64,000 nucleotides of DNA from GCA-002733465 sp039969155 (GCA_039969155.1 JBDVOJ010000015.1:35381-99380); one strand, 5' to 3'; positions 7,906-16,615 are shown, numbered from the stretch's first letter. Notes: generated by a model not told the origin, from the letters alone. Made by a program: numbers and translations.

Positions 7906-9609
7906 ATGAGCTCTAAAAACAATATATTAAACACCGATTCAGATCCTAGAATCGATCCTTCTAGACGTATTAAAGCACCTACAGGGAATCAACTTAATGC
8001 TAAATCTTGGTTAACTGAAGCGCCACTGCGTATGCTTATGAATAACCTTGACCCAGAAGTAGCCGAAAACCCAACAGCGCTTGTGGTTTACGGTGGAATA
8101 GGCAGAGCTGCTCGAGATTGGAAGTGCTACGACGCCATTGTTAAAGAATTAAAGAATTTAGAAGACGATCAAACACTGCTAGTGCAATCAGGCAAACCAG
8201 TTGGTGTTTTCAAAACCCATGCGGATGCACCGCGAGTACTGATTGCGAATTCTAATTTAGTTCCCAATTGGGCTAACTGGGAACACTTCAACGAATTAGA
8301 TAAAAAAGGGTTAATGATGTATGGCCAAATGACCGCAGGTTCATGGATTTATATTGGTAGCCAAGGCATTGTTCAGGGAACCTACGAAACTTTTGTTGAA
8401 GCCGGACGGCAACATTTTAATGGCGACACTTCCGGAAAATGGATTTTAACTGGTGGACTTGGTGGCATGGGTGGCGCGCAACCTCTTGCAGCAGCCATGG
8501 CAGGTTATTGCATGATCGCTGTTGAGTGCGACGAAACTCGAATAGACTTCAGACTACAGACTCGCTACCTCGATAAAAAGGCAACGACCATAGATGAAGC
8601 ATTAACCATGCTTAAGGAAGCACAGGAACACAACCAAGCGATATCTATTGGATTGCTAGGTAATGCTGCTGAAATTTTCCCAGAATTACATCGACGCGGC
8701 GTTCGTCCAGACCTAGTGACAGATCAAACTTCCGCTCACGATCCGGTCAATGGATATTTACCAATCGGTTGGACCGTCGAAGAATGGCGAGAGAAGGCTA
8801 AATCTGACCCTACCCTGGTCGCAAAAGAAGCAAGAAAATCCATGGCTGTGCAAGTGCAAGCAATGTTAGATTTTCATAATCAAGGTATTCCTACCGTTGA
8901 TTACGGCAATAATATTCGACAAGAAGCCTACAATGAAGGCGTGAAAGATGCCTTTGATTTCCCCGGCTTTGTACCTGCTTATATTCGTCCTCTATTCTGC
9001 CGAGGAGTCGGGCCATTCAGGTGGGCCGCGCTATCGGGTGATCCAGAAGATATTTACAAAACCGATCAGAAGGTCAAAGAAATTATTTCTGACGACCCGC
9101 ATTTACACAACTGGCTTGATATGGCTCAAAAGCGAATCAGTTTTCAAGGTCTTCCCTCTCGAATATGTTGGGTCGGACTCGGTCTTAGACACAAACTAGG
9201 CCTTGCTTTTAATGAAATGGTAAGAAACGGTGAATTAAAAGCGCCGGTCGTTATCGGCAGAGACCATCTTGATTCAGGCTCAGTAGCAAGTCCGAATAGA
9301 GAAACTGAAAGCATGAAAGATGGGTCCGATGCGGTTTCTGATTGGCCATTACTAAACGCAATGCTAAACGTTGCAGGAGGAGCAACTTGGGTTTCTTTAC
9401 ACCACGGTGGTGGTGTTGGCATGGGCTATTCGCAACATTCTGGAATCGTTATTTGTTGTGATGGCACTAAAGAAGCCGACGCGAGAATTGAACGAGTATT
9501 GTGGAACGATCCTGCAACCGGAGTAATGCGACATGCTGACGCTGGTTACGATATCGCAAAGCAGTGTGCGAAAGAGCATGAACTAAATTTGCCGATGATT
9601 GTTCAATAA
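7906..9609 (+). CDS. hutU: Urocanate hydratase (urocanase)
   Basis: Converts urocanate to 4-imidazolone-5-propionate using tightly bound NAD+, the second step of histidine degradation. The 567-residue length and long stretches match urocanases: YGGIGRAAR near the N terminus, a Gly-rich TGGLGGMGGAQ dinucleotide-binding motif, the DQTSAHDP segment, and the C-terminal HHGGGVGMGYSQH block. AGAGGAA lies just upstream of ATG 7906. It lies between hutC and hutH, with short gaps on both sides, so a hutC-U-H transcript is likely. Confidence 0.97.
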   Translation: MSSKNNILNTDSDPRIDPSRRIKAPTGNQLNAKSWLTEAPLRMLMNNLDPEVAENPTALVVYGGIGRAARDWKCYDAIVKELKNLEDDQTLLVQSGKPVGVFKTHADAPRVLIANSNLVPNWANWEHFNELDKKGLMMYGQMTAGSWIYIGSQGIVQGTYETFVEAGRQHFNGDTSGKWILTGGLGGMGGAQPLAAAMAGYCMIAVECDETRIDFRLQTRYLDKKATTIDEALTMLKEAQEHNQAISIGLLGNAAEIFPELHRRGVRPDLVTDQTSAHDPVNGYLPIGWTVEEWREKAKSDPTLVAKEARKSMAVQVQAMLDFHNQGIPTVDYGNNIRQEAYNEGVKDAFDFPGFVPAYIRPLFCRGVGPFRWAALSGDPEDIYKTDQKVKEIISDDPHLHNWLDMAQKRISFQGLPSRICWVGLGLRHKLGLAFNEMVRNGELKAPVVIGRDHLDSGSVASPNRETESMKDGSDAVSDWPLLNAMLNVAGGATWVSLHHGGGVGMGYSQHSGIVICCDGTKEADARIERVLWNDPATGVMRHADAGYDIAKQCAKEHELNLPMIVQ

Positions 9610-9647
9610 CTTTATTCTGAAAAAGAATTTTATTAAGAGGATTAACT

Positions 9648-11177
9648 ATGAATCAATTCATAATAAAGCCGGGCAAATTATCGCTTTCTGATTGCCGCAC
9701 CATTTTCGAAAATCGAGTTCAGTTTACTTTAGATCATTCTTGTTTTGAATTGGTTAACCGCTCAGCGGAAACAGTGCAAAAAGTGATCGACGAAAAGCGA
9801 ACGGTGTATGGTATCAATACGGGATTTGGTTTGTTAGCTTCAACCAGTATCCCAGACGATAAACTACAGCTCTTGCAAGAGAGCTTAGTTCTGTCTCATG
9901 CTGCAGGAATAGGGGATGCTCTGGACAAAAACACCACTCGATTATTAATAGCTCTAAAAGTCAGCAGCTTATCGCAAGGCTTTTCCGGAATTCGTTTACA
10001 AGTAATTCAAACACTCATAGACCTTATCAATCATGATATTTATCCTGTAATTCCTAAAAAGGGTTCTGTAGGGGCGTCTGGAGATCTGGCACCTTTAGCT
10101 CATATGAGTTGTATGTTATTGGGTGTTGGCGAAGTATTCTATCGCGGCGAGCGAACTTCCGCTGAAGAAGCTTTAAAAGCGGTAGGGATTAATAAGACAG
10201 ATCTTGCGGCTAAGGAAGGTTTGGCGTTATTAAACGGTACGCAGGCGTCAACGGCAATAGCTCTTTCGGGACTATTTAAAGCAGAAAACTGTTTTGCTGC
10301 AGCAATTGTAGCCGGTAGTTTATCGGTAGATGCTGCACTTGGAAGTATCGCGCCTTTTGACCATAGAATTCATCAAGCTCGCGGCCATGCTGGTCAATGT
10401 ATTGTCGCAAAAGCTTACAGACAACTTTTAGAAGGCAGTCAACTATTGGACTCTCACGCTGACTGTGGAAAAGTACAAGATCCCTACTCTCTTCGTTGTC
10501 AACCACAAGTCATGGGCGCGGCACTTGATCAGATTAAATTTCAAGCCAGCGTATTACACACTGAAGCCAACGCGGTATCTGATAATCCACTAGTTTTTGC
10601 TGATTCTGGCGACATTATCTCTGGTGGAAACTTTCACGCCGAACCTGTTGCTTTGGCAGCTGATGGCTTGGCCATAGCCGCAGCTGAAGTCGGCGCTATA
10701 AGCGAACGTAGAATTGCATTAATGTTAGACAAACACTTAAGCCAATTACCGCCATTTCTGGTAAACGATAGTGGCGTCAACTCAGGCTTTATGATCGCCC
10801 AAGTAACTGCGGCAGCTTTAGCGAGTGAGAATAAGACATTGGCTCATCCTGCCTCAGTAGATAGCCTCCCTACTTCAGCTAACCAGGAAGACCACGTAAG
10901 TATGGCAACTTTCGCAGCCTGCAAATTAAATGAACTCGCGGATAACCTTGCCGGTGTGATTGCAGTAGAGCTTTTATGTGCCGCTCAGGGGGTCGAATTG
11001 CGAGCGCCTCTCAAGCCTTCTACTAAATGTTCAGAAGCGATTGAGTTAATTAGAACCAAGGCGGCGTTTTATGAAAAAGACCGATACATGGCCAGCGATA
11101 TAGAAGGCATTATTGATTTGATTGTTGCGGGAAGTTTTAACGGTTTTGCAAGAGATCTTGAGCTTCCTTCCACCTGA
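9648..11177 (+). CDS. hutH: Histidine ammonia-lyase
   Basis: Catalyses the non-oxidative deamination of histidine to urocanate and ammonia, the first step of the pathway. The Ala143-Ser144-Gly145 triad inside GSVGASGDLAPL is the site that cyclises to the MIO electrophile. The N-terminal YGINTGFG motif (Tyr54) supplies the catalytic tyrosine. At 509 residues it has the normal length. AAGAGGA precedes ATG 9648. It follows hutU by 38 bases and closes the rightward hut operon. No hutI follows, which is unusual because hutI commonly accompanies hutH/U. Confidence 0.97.
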   Translation: MNQFIIKPGKLSLSDCRTIFENRVQFTLDHSCFELVNRSAETVQKVIDEKRTVYGINTGFGLLASTSIPDDKLQLLQESLVLSHAAGIGDALDKNTTRLLIALKVSSLSQGFSGIRLQVIQTLIDLINHDIYPVIPKKGSVGASGDLAPLAHMSCMLLGVGEVFYRGERTSAEEALKAVGINKTDLAAKEGLALLNGTQASTAIALSGLFKAENCFAAAIVAGSLSVDAALGSIAPFDHRIHQARGHAGQCIVAKAYRQLLEGSQLLDSHADCGKVQDPYSLRCQPQVMGAALDQIKFQASVLHTEANAVSDNPLVFADSGDIISGGNFHAEPVALAADGLAIAAAEVGAISERRIALMLDKHLSQLPPFLVNDSGVNSGFMIAQVTAAALASENKTLAHPASVDSLPTSANQEDHVSMATFAACKLNELADNLAGVIAVELLCAAQGVELRAPLKPSTKCSEAIELIRTKAAFYEKDRYMASDIEGIIDLIVAGSFNGFARDLELPST

Positions 11178-11215
11178 TCGTTCGACTCAAAAACATCAAA
11201 GTATTCAAAAACAAA

Positions 11216-11247
11216 GTGACAGTAACTAATTCGCTGTCACAGTTTTA
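11216..11247. terminator. Candidate terminator between hutH and lysA
   Basis: A perfect 7-bp inverted repeat (GTGACAG at 11216-11222, CTGTCAC at 11234-11240) is followed on the plus strand by a short T-run. It lies between the convergent ends of hutH and lysA, where a shared terminator would be expected. The long 11-base loop makes it modest. Confidence 0.45.
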
Positions 11248-11328
11248 AAATAATGTCTTACTTGTTCGCTCTTTTTCCCAATAACAATTAGAGCGTGTTG
11301 ACCTTTCGTCCTTCGGCACGCACTAGTT

Positions 11329-12477
11329 TTAAGGCAAATAAATTGCTGGATTCTGCTCTCTTAAATTGTAGCGAGAAGTCATAACTTCTCCGTAAGCTCC
11401 AGCACTGCGGATTGCAATGAGATCACCACGTTGCGTTTCTGGCAAACTAACCGCCTTTCCAAAACAATCACTCGATTCACAGATAGGACCAACCACATCA
11501 TAGTTCAGTGGCGGCTTTTTACTGGTTAAATTTTCGATTTCATGGAAACTTTGATAAAGCGCTGGTCGCATTAGTTCCGTCATACCGGCATCTAGAATGA
11601 CAAAATTGGTGGCTCGACCAGGCTTTACATAGAGAACTCGGCTGATCAAACTTCCGCATTGCGCTACGATAGATCGCCCGAGTTCAAAATGAATTTGTTG
11701 GTCTTCTTTTCTCTCTAAAAATTGATCAAAAATCGCGAAATAATCTCTAAAATTAGGCACTGAATGATTATCAGGATCTGAATACTCAACACCTAGACCT
11801 CCTCCCAAGTTAATGTGTTTGATCACTTGACCTTGCTCGAGCATCCACTGATGAATGTCATTTACTCGAATACAAAGCCCCTTGAAAACATTTAGGTCGG
11901 TAATTTGTGAACCAATATGAAAGTGGATCCCTGTCAGATCAATATTTTTAGACTGCTTAACAAGTTTTATTACTTCAGGCAAATCAGACTGATTGACTCC
12001 AAACTTGTTTTCATCAAGTCCTGTTGTAATATATTTATGAGTTTTAGCATCCACATTGGGATTTATTCTAATTGCAATTTCAGCTACTTGTTCAGTTGAT
12101 TGGGCAATTTGATTGATTACTTCAATTTCTTGTAGCGACTCACAATTAAATGCCTTAATCTGTTTTTCTAAAGCATATTTAATCTCAGAATCACTCTTAC
12201 CAACTCCGGCAAATAAAACTTTGTCTGGTTCAAACCCACTCTCTAAAGCAACTTTAATTTCATTGCCACTCACACAATCGGCCCCCAAACCATAGCTGCA
12301 TATTTCTTGTAAGATGCGCGAATTACTATTCGCTTTTACCGCATAATGAATATCAAAGTCATAATCAGAAGCGAGCTTTCTGACTTCTGCTAAAGACTCT
12401 CTCAGTAAATCGAGGTCGTAGTAATAAAATGGCGTTTGGTACTGATTTAGTTTTTGAATTATAGCTGCATCAAACAT
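11329..12477 (-). CDS. lysA: Diaminopimelate decarboxylase
   Basis: A PLP-dependent enzyme that decarboxylates meso-diaminopimelate to L-lysine, the final step of lysine synthesis. It is a fold-type III alanine-racemase-like barrel: Lys48 in HYAVKANSN is the PLP Schiff-base lysine, HIGSQI and the LGGGLG loop bind the cofactor phosphate, and Cys in GPICESSD belongs to the active site across the dimer. It is 382 residues long, slightly shorter than the usual ~415 because of a short N terminus. Its start overlaps the end of lysC by 8 bases, indicating translational coupling. Confidence 0.93.
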   Translation of the reverse strand: MFDAAIIQKLNQYQTPFYYYDLDLLRESLAEVRKLASDYDFDIHYAVKANSNSRILQEICSYGLGADCVSGNEIKVALESGFEPDKVLFAGVGKSDSEIKYALEKQIKAFNCESLQEIEVINQIAQSTEQVAEIAIRINPNVDAKTHKYITTGLDENKFGVNQSDLPEVIKLVKQSKNIDLTGIHFHIGSQITDLNVFKGLCIRVNDIHQWMLEQGQVIKHINLGGGLGVEYSDPDNHSVPNFRDYFAIFDQFLERKEDQQIHFELGRSIVAQCGSLISRVLYVKPGRATNFVILDAGMTELMRPALYQSFHEIENLTSKKPPLNYDVVGPICESSDCFGKAVSLPETQRGDLIAIRSAGAYGEVMTSRYNLREQNPAIYLP

Positions 12478-13786
12478 TAAACAATCCTCTTTGAAGGGAT
12501 TTTAATGCTTCTACTTTGGAGTTCTCTGATACCAACACTGAAATATTGTGCGGGCTACCTCCAAAAGATATCATTCGAATAGGAATATCCCTTAATGAAG
12601 AAATTACCATTGAATTAACAGTGTGATTTTCTATTAGGTATTCACCCACAACGCAAACGATTGACAATTCCTCATCAACTTCCACTTCTCCGAATATTTT
12701 AAGGGAATCGACTATTTCGTCGAGGAATTGAGTATCGTCGATTGTTACAGACACAGCCACTTCCGATGTGGTCACCATATCGATCGAAGTGTGATATAGC
12801 TCGAAAACTTCAAATATTCGTCTAAGAAAGCCCTGCGCCTGGAGCATTTCACTTGAACGAATTTTAATGGCCGTGATCCCGCTCTTGGCAGCAACGGCTT
12901 TCACCTTGGCTCGCTCTGTACTGCCTCCTATAAGCGTGCCTTCAGCGGTTGGCTGCAAAGTATTAAGTAATCTTACTGGAATTGCACATCTCCGCGCGGG
13001 TTTAATGCTAGCAGGATGCAAGATCTTGGCACCAAAATACGCAAGCTCAGCGGCTTCATCGTAAGACATTTGACGAATGGGATAGGTGGAATCAACATAT
13101 CGAGGATCATTGTTGTGCATGCCGTCAATATCTGTCCAAATTTGCAATTCGTCCGCATTGATAGCAGCAGCAAAAAGTGAAGCAGAATAGTCGCTGCCTC
13201 CTCGTTGTAAATTAGAAACTTCCCCAAACGCATTTCTGCAAATAAATCCTTGAGTAACAAATATACGGGTCTGCTCGTGAGCCTCTATATTGGCTGAAAG
13301 CTGTTGACTTAAGTACTGTTCATCTGGCCGATTATCGGTATTCAGTTTCAATAACGACAGTGCTGAAAGCTGACAGCATGTCTGCTGTTGTTCCTGTAAT
13401 AAAAGTGAAAACAGCTCCGTTGAGATGATTTCTCCTTTAGCTAACAAATGAAATTCAAGTGAAGCGACAAACCTTTGTCTGACGTTGTCTAACACATCTT
13501 GGAGCTGGCTCTGTACAAACTCTAACGCTTGTTGTCGGTTGACCTCTTTATCATATAGCTCGTCAATATAGACATTGTAATGAGCCATTAACTCTCTTGT
13601 ATCAGCTTCAGCTTGTTCGATATTACGATCTCGAATTGCGGCAAAAATAGAAAGCAATGTGTCAGTCGTACCTGAAACAGCCGAAAGTACGACAATAACT
13701 TTTTCTTGTTGATTAACAATTTTGGCAATATTTTTCATTCTCTGAGCGCTGCCCAAAGATGTTCCACCAAACTTTAACACTTTCAT
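12470..13786 (-). CDS. lysC: Aspartate kinase (monofunctional)
   Basis: Phosphorylates aspartate, the first committed step to lysine, threonine and methionine. The KFGGTS motif at residues 4-9 and the downstream QRGGSDYSAS segment mark the kinase domain. The C-terminal third (about 300-438) is a pair of ACT domains that usually bind lysine for feedback inhibition. The 438-residue length and the absence of a homoserine dehydrogenase domain place it with monofunctional LysC-type kinases. It lies between asd (4-base gap) and lysA (8-base overlap), so this is a lysine-directed operon. Confidence 0.92.
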   Translation of the reverse strand: MKVLKFGGTSLGSAQRMKNIAKIVNQQEKVIVVLSAVSGTTDTLLSIFAAIRDRNIEQAEADTRELMAHYNVYIDELYDKEVNRQQALEFVQSQLQDVLDNVRQRFVASLEFHLLAKGEIISTELFSLLLQEQQQTCCQLSALSLLKLNTDNRPDEQYLSQQLSANIEAHEQTRIFVTQGFICRNAFGEVSNLQRGGSDYSASLFAAAINADELQIWTDIDGMHNNDPRYVDSTYPIRQMSYDEAAELAYFGAKILHPASIKPARRCAIPVRLLNTLQPTAEGTLIGGSTERAKVKAVAAKSGITAIKIRSSEMLQAQGFLRRIFEVFELYHTSIDMVTTSEVAVSVTIDDTQFLDEIVDSLKIFGEVEVDEELSIVCVVGEYLIENHTVNSMVISSLRDIPIRMISFGGSPHNISVLVSENSKVEALKSLQRGLFNV

Positions 13787-13790
13787 TGGA

Positions 13791-14804
13791 TTACCCTGCC
13801 GTTTGTTCGGCTATCAGACACTCTGCAATTTGAATGGCATTTAATGCAGCGCCTTTCCAAAGTTGGTCGGCAACTACCCACAATGCAAGACCATTATCAC
13901 AGGAAATATCTTCCCTGATTCTTCCAACATAGGTATCCATCTTTTCGCTGGCGTCTATTGGAGTAGGATACCCACCATCTTGGCGATCATCTACCACAGT
14001 AATTCCTTCGCAGGCAGCCAGTGCTTCACGCGCCTTTTGCTCACCAATTCGCTCCTGAGTTTCTATATTAATTGCTTCGGAATGTGCACGGATTACCGGT
14101 ACTCGAACGCAGTTCGCTGCTATTCGAATACTCGGATCATCGAGAATCTTTTTGGTCTCATCGACCATTTTCATCTCTTCTTTGGTGTAACCGTTTTCTT
14201 GAAACACGTCTATATGAGGAATAACATTGTAAGCTATCTGCTTAGTAAAGCTGTTAACACTCACTTTTCCTCCACTGCTAAGCGCGGAAGTTTGATTCTC
14301 TAATTCACTGATCGCAGCCTGTCCCGCACCAGATACGGCTTGATAGGTTGATACCACAATACGACGAATAGGCGATATTTGGTGCAATGGATTGAGTGCA
14401 ACCACCATTTGAATGGTCGAGCAATTAGGGTTTGCAATTATTCCTGAATGAGATTTAAGAGCACTAGAATTAACTTCTGGTACAACAAGTGGAACGTTTT
14501 TATCTAAACGAAAAGCGCTACTATTATCAATAACAATAGCACCTTTCTCCGCGGCTATTGGTGCGTATTTCTTACTGTGTTCACCACTGGTCGCAAAGAA
14601 TATGAAGTCAATATCATCAAGTAAATCAACCGAGAAATTGCTTACTTGAATATCGCCAAACGCAGTTTTAACCGTTTTTCCGTGTGAACGCTCAGAACCA
14701 AAAAGAACTAGTTGTTTAATCGGAAATTTTCTTAATGCCAGTAATTTGATGATCTCTTGACCAACGGCTCCGGTAGCCCCTGCAATTGCAACTCGATAAT
14801 TCAC
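13791..14804 (-). CDS. asd: Aspartate-semialdehyde dehydrogenase
   Basis: Reduces aspartyl phosphate to aspartate semialdehyde with NADPH. The N-terminal GATGAVGQ loop binds the nucleotide, Cys128 in ANPNCST is the thioacyl nucleophile, and His in the RAHSEA segment is the acid/base residue. The 337-residue length is typical. The start is GTG 14804 with AAGG 9 bases upstream. It is the promoter-proximal gene of asd-lysC-lysA. I looked for a lysine riboswitch in the upstream region and did not recognise one. Confidence 0.93.
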   Translation of the reverse strand: MNYRVAIAGATGAVGQEIIKLLALRKFPIKQLVLFGSERSHGKTVKTAFGDIQVSNFSVDLLDDIDFIFFATSGEHSKKYAPIAAEKGAIVIDNSSAFRLDKNVPLVVPEVNSSALKSHSGIIANPNCSTIQMVVALNPLHQISPIRRIVVSTYQAVSGAGQAAISELENQTSALSSGGKVSVNSFTKQIAYNVIPHIDVFQENGYTKEEMKMVDETKKILDDPSIRIAANCVRVPVIRAHSEAINIETQERIGEQKAREALAACEGITVVDDRQDGGYPTPIDASEKMDTYVGRIREDISCDNGLALWVVADQLWKGAALNAIQIAECLIAEQTAG

Positions 14805-14963
14805 TGATTTAAGCCTTACTTGGTTAATCTATATAATAAAAACAGCCAGAATACATCAGTATACGGATTAATACCGAATAATTTTTGGTTATGTGTAGCT
14901 CTCAAACAAGCAACTGCCCCAAACCTAAGTAAACTATATAACCTTTTAATATGATACTTTTTC

Positions 14964-14993
14964 TTGACCTCTCAAAATATTGCGTGATATAAA
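14964..14993 (+). promoter_or_regulatory. Candidate sigma-70 promoter of the leader/HTH unit
   Basis: TTGACC at 14964-14969 and TATAAA at 14988-14993 are separated by 18 bp and face the leader peptide at 15042. Transcription would start near 15000, leaving an untranslated stretch of about 40 bases before the first leader ATG. Confidence 0.6.
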
Positions 14994-15041
14994 TGAATCA
15001 ACTTTACGCGATAGAATTTAAAAACTGAACTAAACAGAACT

Positions 15042-15182
15042 ATGAACCTTACTACTAACACCTTTAACAAACCAGCTATGAACATGGGATATCCTATGCT
15101 CGCGGCCGTTTGTACTTGGTGTTTTTCTATGTTTAAACAAGTGCGTATTTCAATTAAACATAGAAAACGGGTGGTGTTCTAG
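15042..15182 (+). CDS. Putative Cys-containing leader peptide (46 codons)
   Basis: A short frame ending in TAG at 15180-15182. Codons 24 and 27 are both Cys (C-T-W-C), and the C terminus is basic (R-I-S-I-K-H-R-K-R). No clear ribosome-binding site precedes ATG 15042. A shorter 28-codon version from ATG 15096 has GGGA six bases upstream and keeps both Cys codons. A long hairpin begins at the base after the second Cys codon, and the stop codon lies a few bases after the segment that can pair with the terminator arm. This geometry suggests a sensing leader rather than a functional peptide, but a real small protein cannot be excluded. I do not recognise a homologue. Confidence 0.5.
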   Translation: MNLTTNTFNKPAMNMGYPMLAAVCTWCFSMFKQVRISIKHRKRVVF

Positions 15183-15221
15183 CGAATTTAGTTGAAGAAA
15201 AAGAATTCAAAAAAACCACCC
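15123..15221 (+). promoter_or_regulatory. Putative attenuator: leader hairpin and antiterminator pairing
   Basis: The left arm 15123-15136 pairs perfectly over 14 bp with 15154-15167 around a 17-base loop. Directly after this hairpin, 15169-15175 (GGGTGGT) is exactly complementary to 15215-15221 (ACCACCC), which is the 5' arm of the following terminator. The two pairings are mutually exclusive. A ribosome at the leader stop codon (15180-15182) would cover GGGTGGT and let the terminator form. A ribosome stalled at the Cys codons (15111-15122) would leave it free to block termination. The pairings are visible; the mechanism is inferred. Confidence 0.55.
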
Positions 15222-15247
15222 AGCCAAAAGCTCGGTGGTTTTTTTTT
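15210..15247 (+). terminator. Strong intrinsic terminator ahead of the CysB-type HTH gene
   Basis: A-rich 5' flank, stem AACCACC/GGTGGTT extended by AGC/GCT across one mismatch, a CAAAA loop, and a run of nine T. It lies between the leader stop and the HTH gene, 44 bases upstream of that gene's ATG, so full expression requires read-through. Confidence 0.85.
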
Positions 15248-15291
15248 GCTTTAAAAACTAACTTTCAACATCTATTAAAGGGAACAAGGAA

Positions 15292-15603
15292 ATGAAATTA
15301 CAACAACTAAGATTCATACTCGCTATAGCCGAAAATGGATTAAACATCACTCAAGCCTCTGAGCGACTGTACACATCACAACCAGGTGTCAGCAAACAGC
15401 TTCGCCTACTAGAGGAAGAGCTTGGTATCAAAATATTCGAGAGAAATGGAAAAAACTTGGCAGGCATAACTGAACAAGGCAATGTTGTATTACAAAAAGC
15501 GACAGCGATAATGCAAGAAATCAATGAGATAAAACAATACTCAAACGAGCAAAATCCATCGCGTAGACCATTGCCTTTACAAACTAGCCTAGTGGCTGCT
15601 TAA
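15292..15603 (+). CDS. Stand-alone CysB-type LysR DNA-binding domain
   Basis: A 103-residue protein made only of the LysR-type winged helix-turn-helix and the start of the linker helix. It closely follows CysB/Cbl at the N terminus: MKLQQLRF, then LYTSQPGVSKQ and the LE-x-ELGI-x-IF segment. A full LysR regulator has ~300 residues with an effector-binding domain. Here the frame ends cleanly and the DNA beyond is the convergent SprT-like gene, so no remnant of the missing domain is visible. AAAGGGA lies 8 bases before ATG 15292. It could bind CysB sites as a dimer, compete with full-length CysB or act constitutively. The upstream leader and terminator suggest regulated expression. This gene could also be an old truncation that is still expressed. 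Confidence 0.75.
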   Translation: MKLQQLRFILAIAENGLNITQASERLYTSQPGVSKQLRLLEEELGIKIFERNGKNLAGITEQGNVVLQKATAIMQEINEIKQYSNEQNPSRRPLPLQTSLVAA

Positions 15604-15618
15604 CATAAATGGATTATT

Positions 15619-16152
15619 TTATTGCACGAGCACAAGGCTGCTCTGTTCGAGTACGCCTTGTCTGAATTGTTCGAATTCTGACTGTGCAACAAAATAAAGT
15701 TCACCTTTCGTTTCCGGACGACCAGTTAAAAAATAGTTCTTAATTTTCTTATTTCTTCTGTAACGCTCACCGATTGGATGCAATTGATTTGATTTACCAC
15801 ATCGATGAACCAGTAACCAAGGTGCATTTGGTAGGTTAAATTTTCCGCTGGCTTTAGGCGTAGCGCCAATCTTTATGGCAATCTCTTTCCACCGTTTTCC
15901 ATGTCCCGCTTCATTAAATAACTCATAAGCAATCGCATGAGCGAACTCATGCAAAATAGTATCTCTAACAACTTCTTCGCTATTATTCAAAGCATGACTG
16001 CGACTTATACAAATTTCCTTGCTCGACAATCGGCAGATCCCAGCTCGCCTCTTGGCATTATCGAAACTTACTGTCCATTGGGAAAGAAACGCAAACTCTC
16101 GTGTTAATTGTTGCTTGATTTCATCGATTATTAAGGCTGTTGTATCTAGCAT
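15619..16152 (-). CDS. SprT-like zinc metalloprotease domain protein
   Basis: A 177-residue protein of the SprT/Spartan-like family. The zinc site is HEFAH (His68, Glu69, His72) with a further His84 in the GHGKRW segment, which is the usual spacing. A C-terminal basic segment with one Cys and one His (HRCGK) may be a degenerate zinc-ribbon, since SprT proteins usually carry two CxxC pairs there. Eukaryotic relatives cleave DNA-protein crosslinks; the bacterial role is not settled. Its start overlaps the end of the GIY-YIG gene by 7 bases (ATGCTAG), so the two are co-translated. Confidence 0.85.
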   Translation of the reverse strand: MLDTTALIIDEIKQQLTREFAFLSQWTVSFDNAKRRAGICRLSSKEICISRSHALNNSEEVVRDTILHEFAHAIAYELFNEAGHGKRWKEIAIKIGATPKASGKFNLPNAPWLLVHRCGKSNQLHPIGERYRRNKKIKNYFLTGRPETKGELYFVAQSEFEQFRQGVLEQSSLVLVQ

Positions 16153-16469
16153 TGGATGCCTGTTTTTGATTGAATCGGAAGCGATTTATATTCTGTAAAT
16201 TGATTTTCTGGGCTTTCTATCAGTTCTATTTTCGCCGCTCGACTAATCTTTTTAATTTTAGCTTCTAATTGACTGGCTAGTGAGCGACTTTCTATCTGCT
16301 GAACAAATCGTAGGTATTTTGGTTTTCTTCCTCTAAAGAATTTAGCCCCCTTTTTCTTGCTGGGGGTGTTTCCAGCATGCTCATCCCATCGTCTTTCAAC
16401 ATCAGTTGTTATTCCGGTATATAACCGAGAGTCAGTTGCTTCGATGATGTATACGTACCAACTAGTCAT
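16146..16469 (-). CDS. GIY-YIG nuclease-superfamily protein (YhbQ-like)
   Basis: A 107-residue single-domain GIY-YIG protein of the UPF0213/YhbQ type. The two motifs appear as W-Y-V-Y-I-I and L-Y-T-G-I-T, followed by R-x2-E/D-x-H (RRWDEH) and a later Lys/Glu-rich helix. Members are small stand-alone nuclease-like proteins whose substrate is poorly known. It overlaps the SprT-like gene by 7 bases, which suggests the two act in the same DNA maintenance context. Confidence 0.85.
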   Translation of the reverse strand: MTSWYVYIIEATDSRLYTGITTDVERRWDEHAGNTPSKKKGAKFFRGRKPKYLRFVQQIESRSLASQLEAKIKKISRAAKIELIESPENQFTEYKSLPIQSKTGIQC

Positions 16470-16615
16470 GCCCTATACCTTTCCCAAATAACAAGCTCTA
16501 TGTATTCGCCTGACTCAATTTATCATTTTGGCCGACAACCCTCTATAAAGAATCAGTGAACATTTATAACTGCTGCTTTATAATAAGGTTTTTTAGTTAC
16601 CACAGAGAGTCTAAA

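Noticed and set aside
11293..11321. GCGTG/CACGC inverted repeat before the lysA stop
   Set aside because: Only 5 bp with a 19-base loop and no T-run; likely chance.
13863..14303. A 146-codon open frame antisense to asd
   Set aside because: It lies wholly within a well-supported gene and has no family features.
14805..15041. Possible lysine riboswitch upstream of asd
   Set aside because: I could not recognise the conserved core or five-stem layout of a lysine element in this AT-rich stretch.
15604..15650. Frameshifted remainder of a full LysR gene after the HTH ORF
   Set aside because: The following sequence is the convergent SprT-like gene; no effector-domain remnant is readable in any frame.
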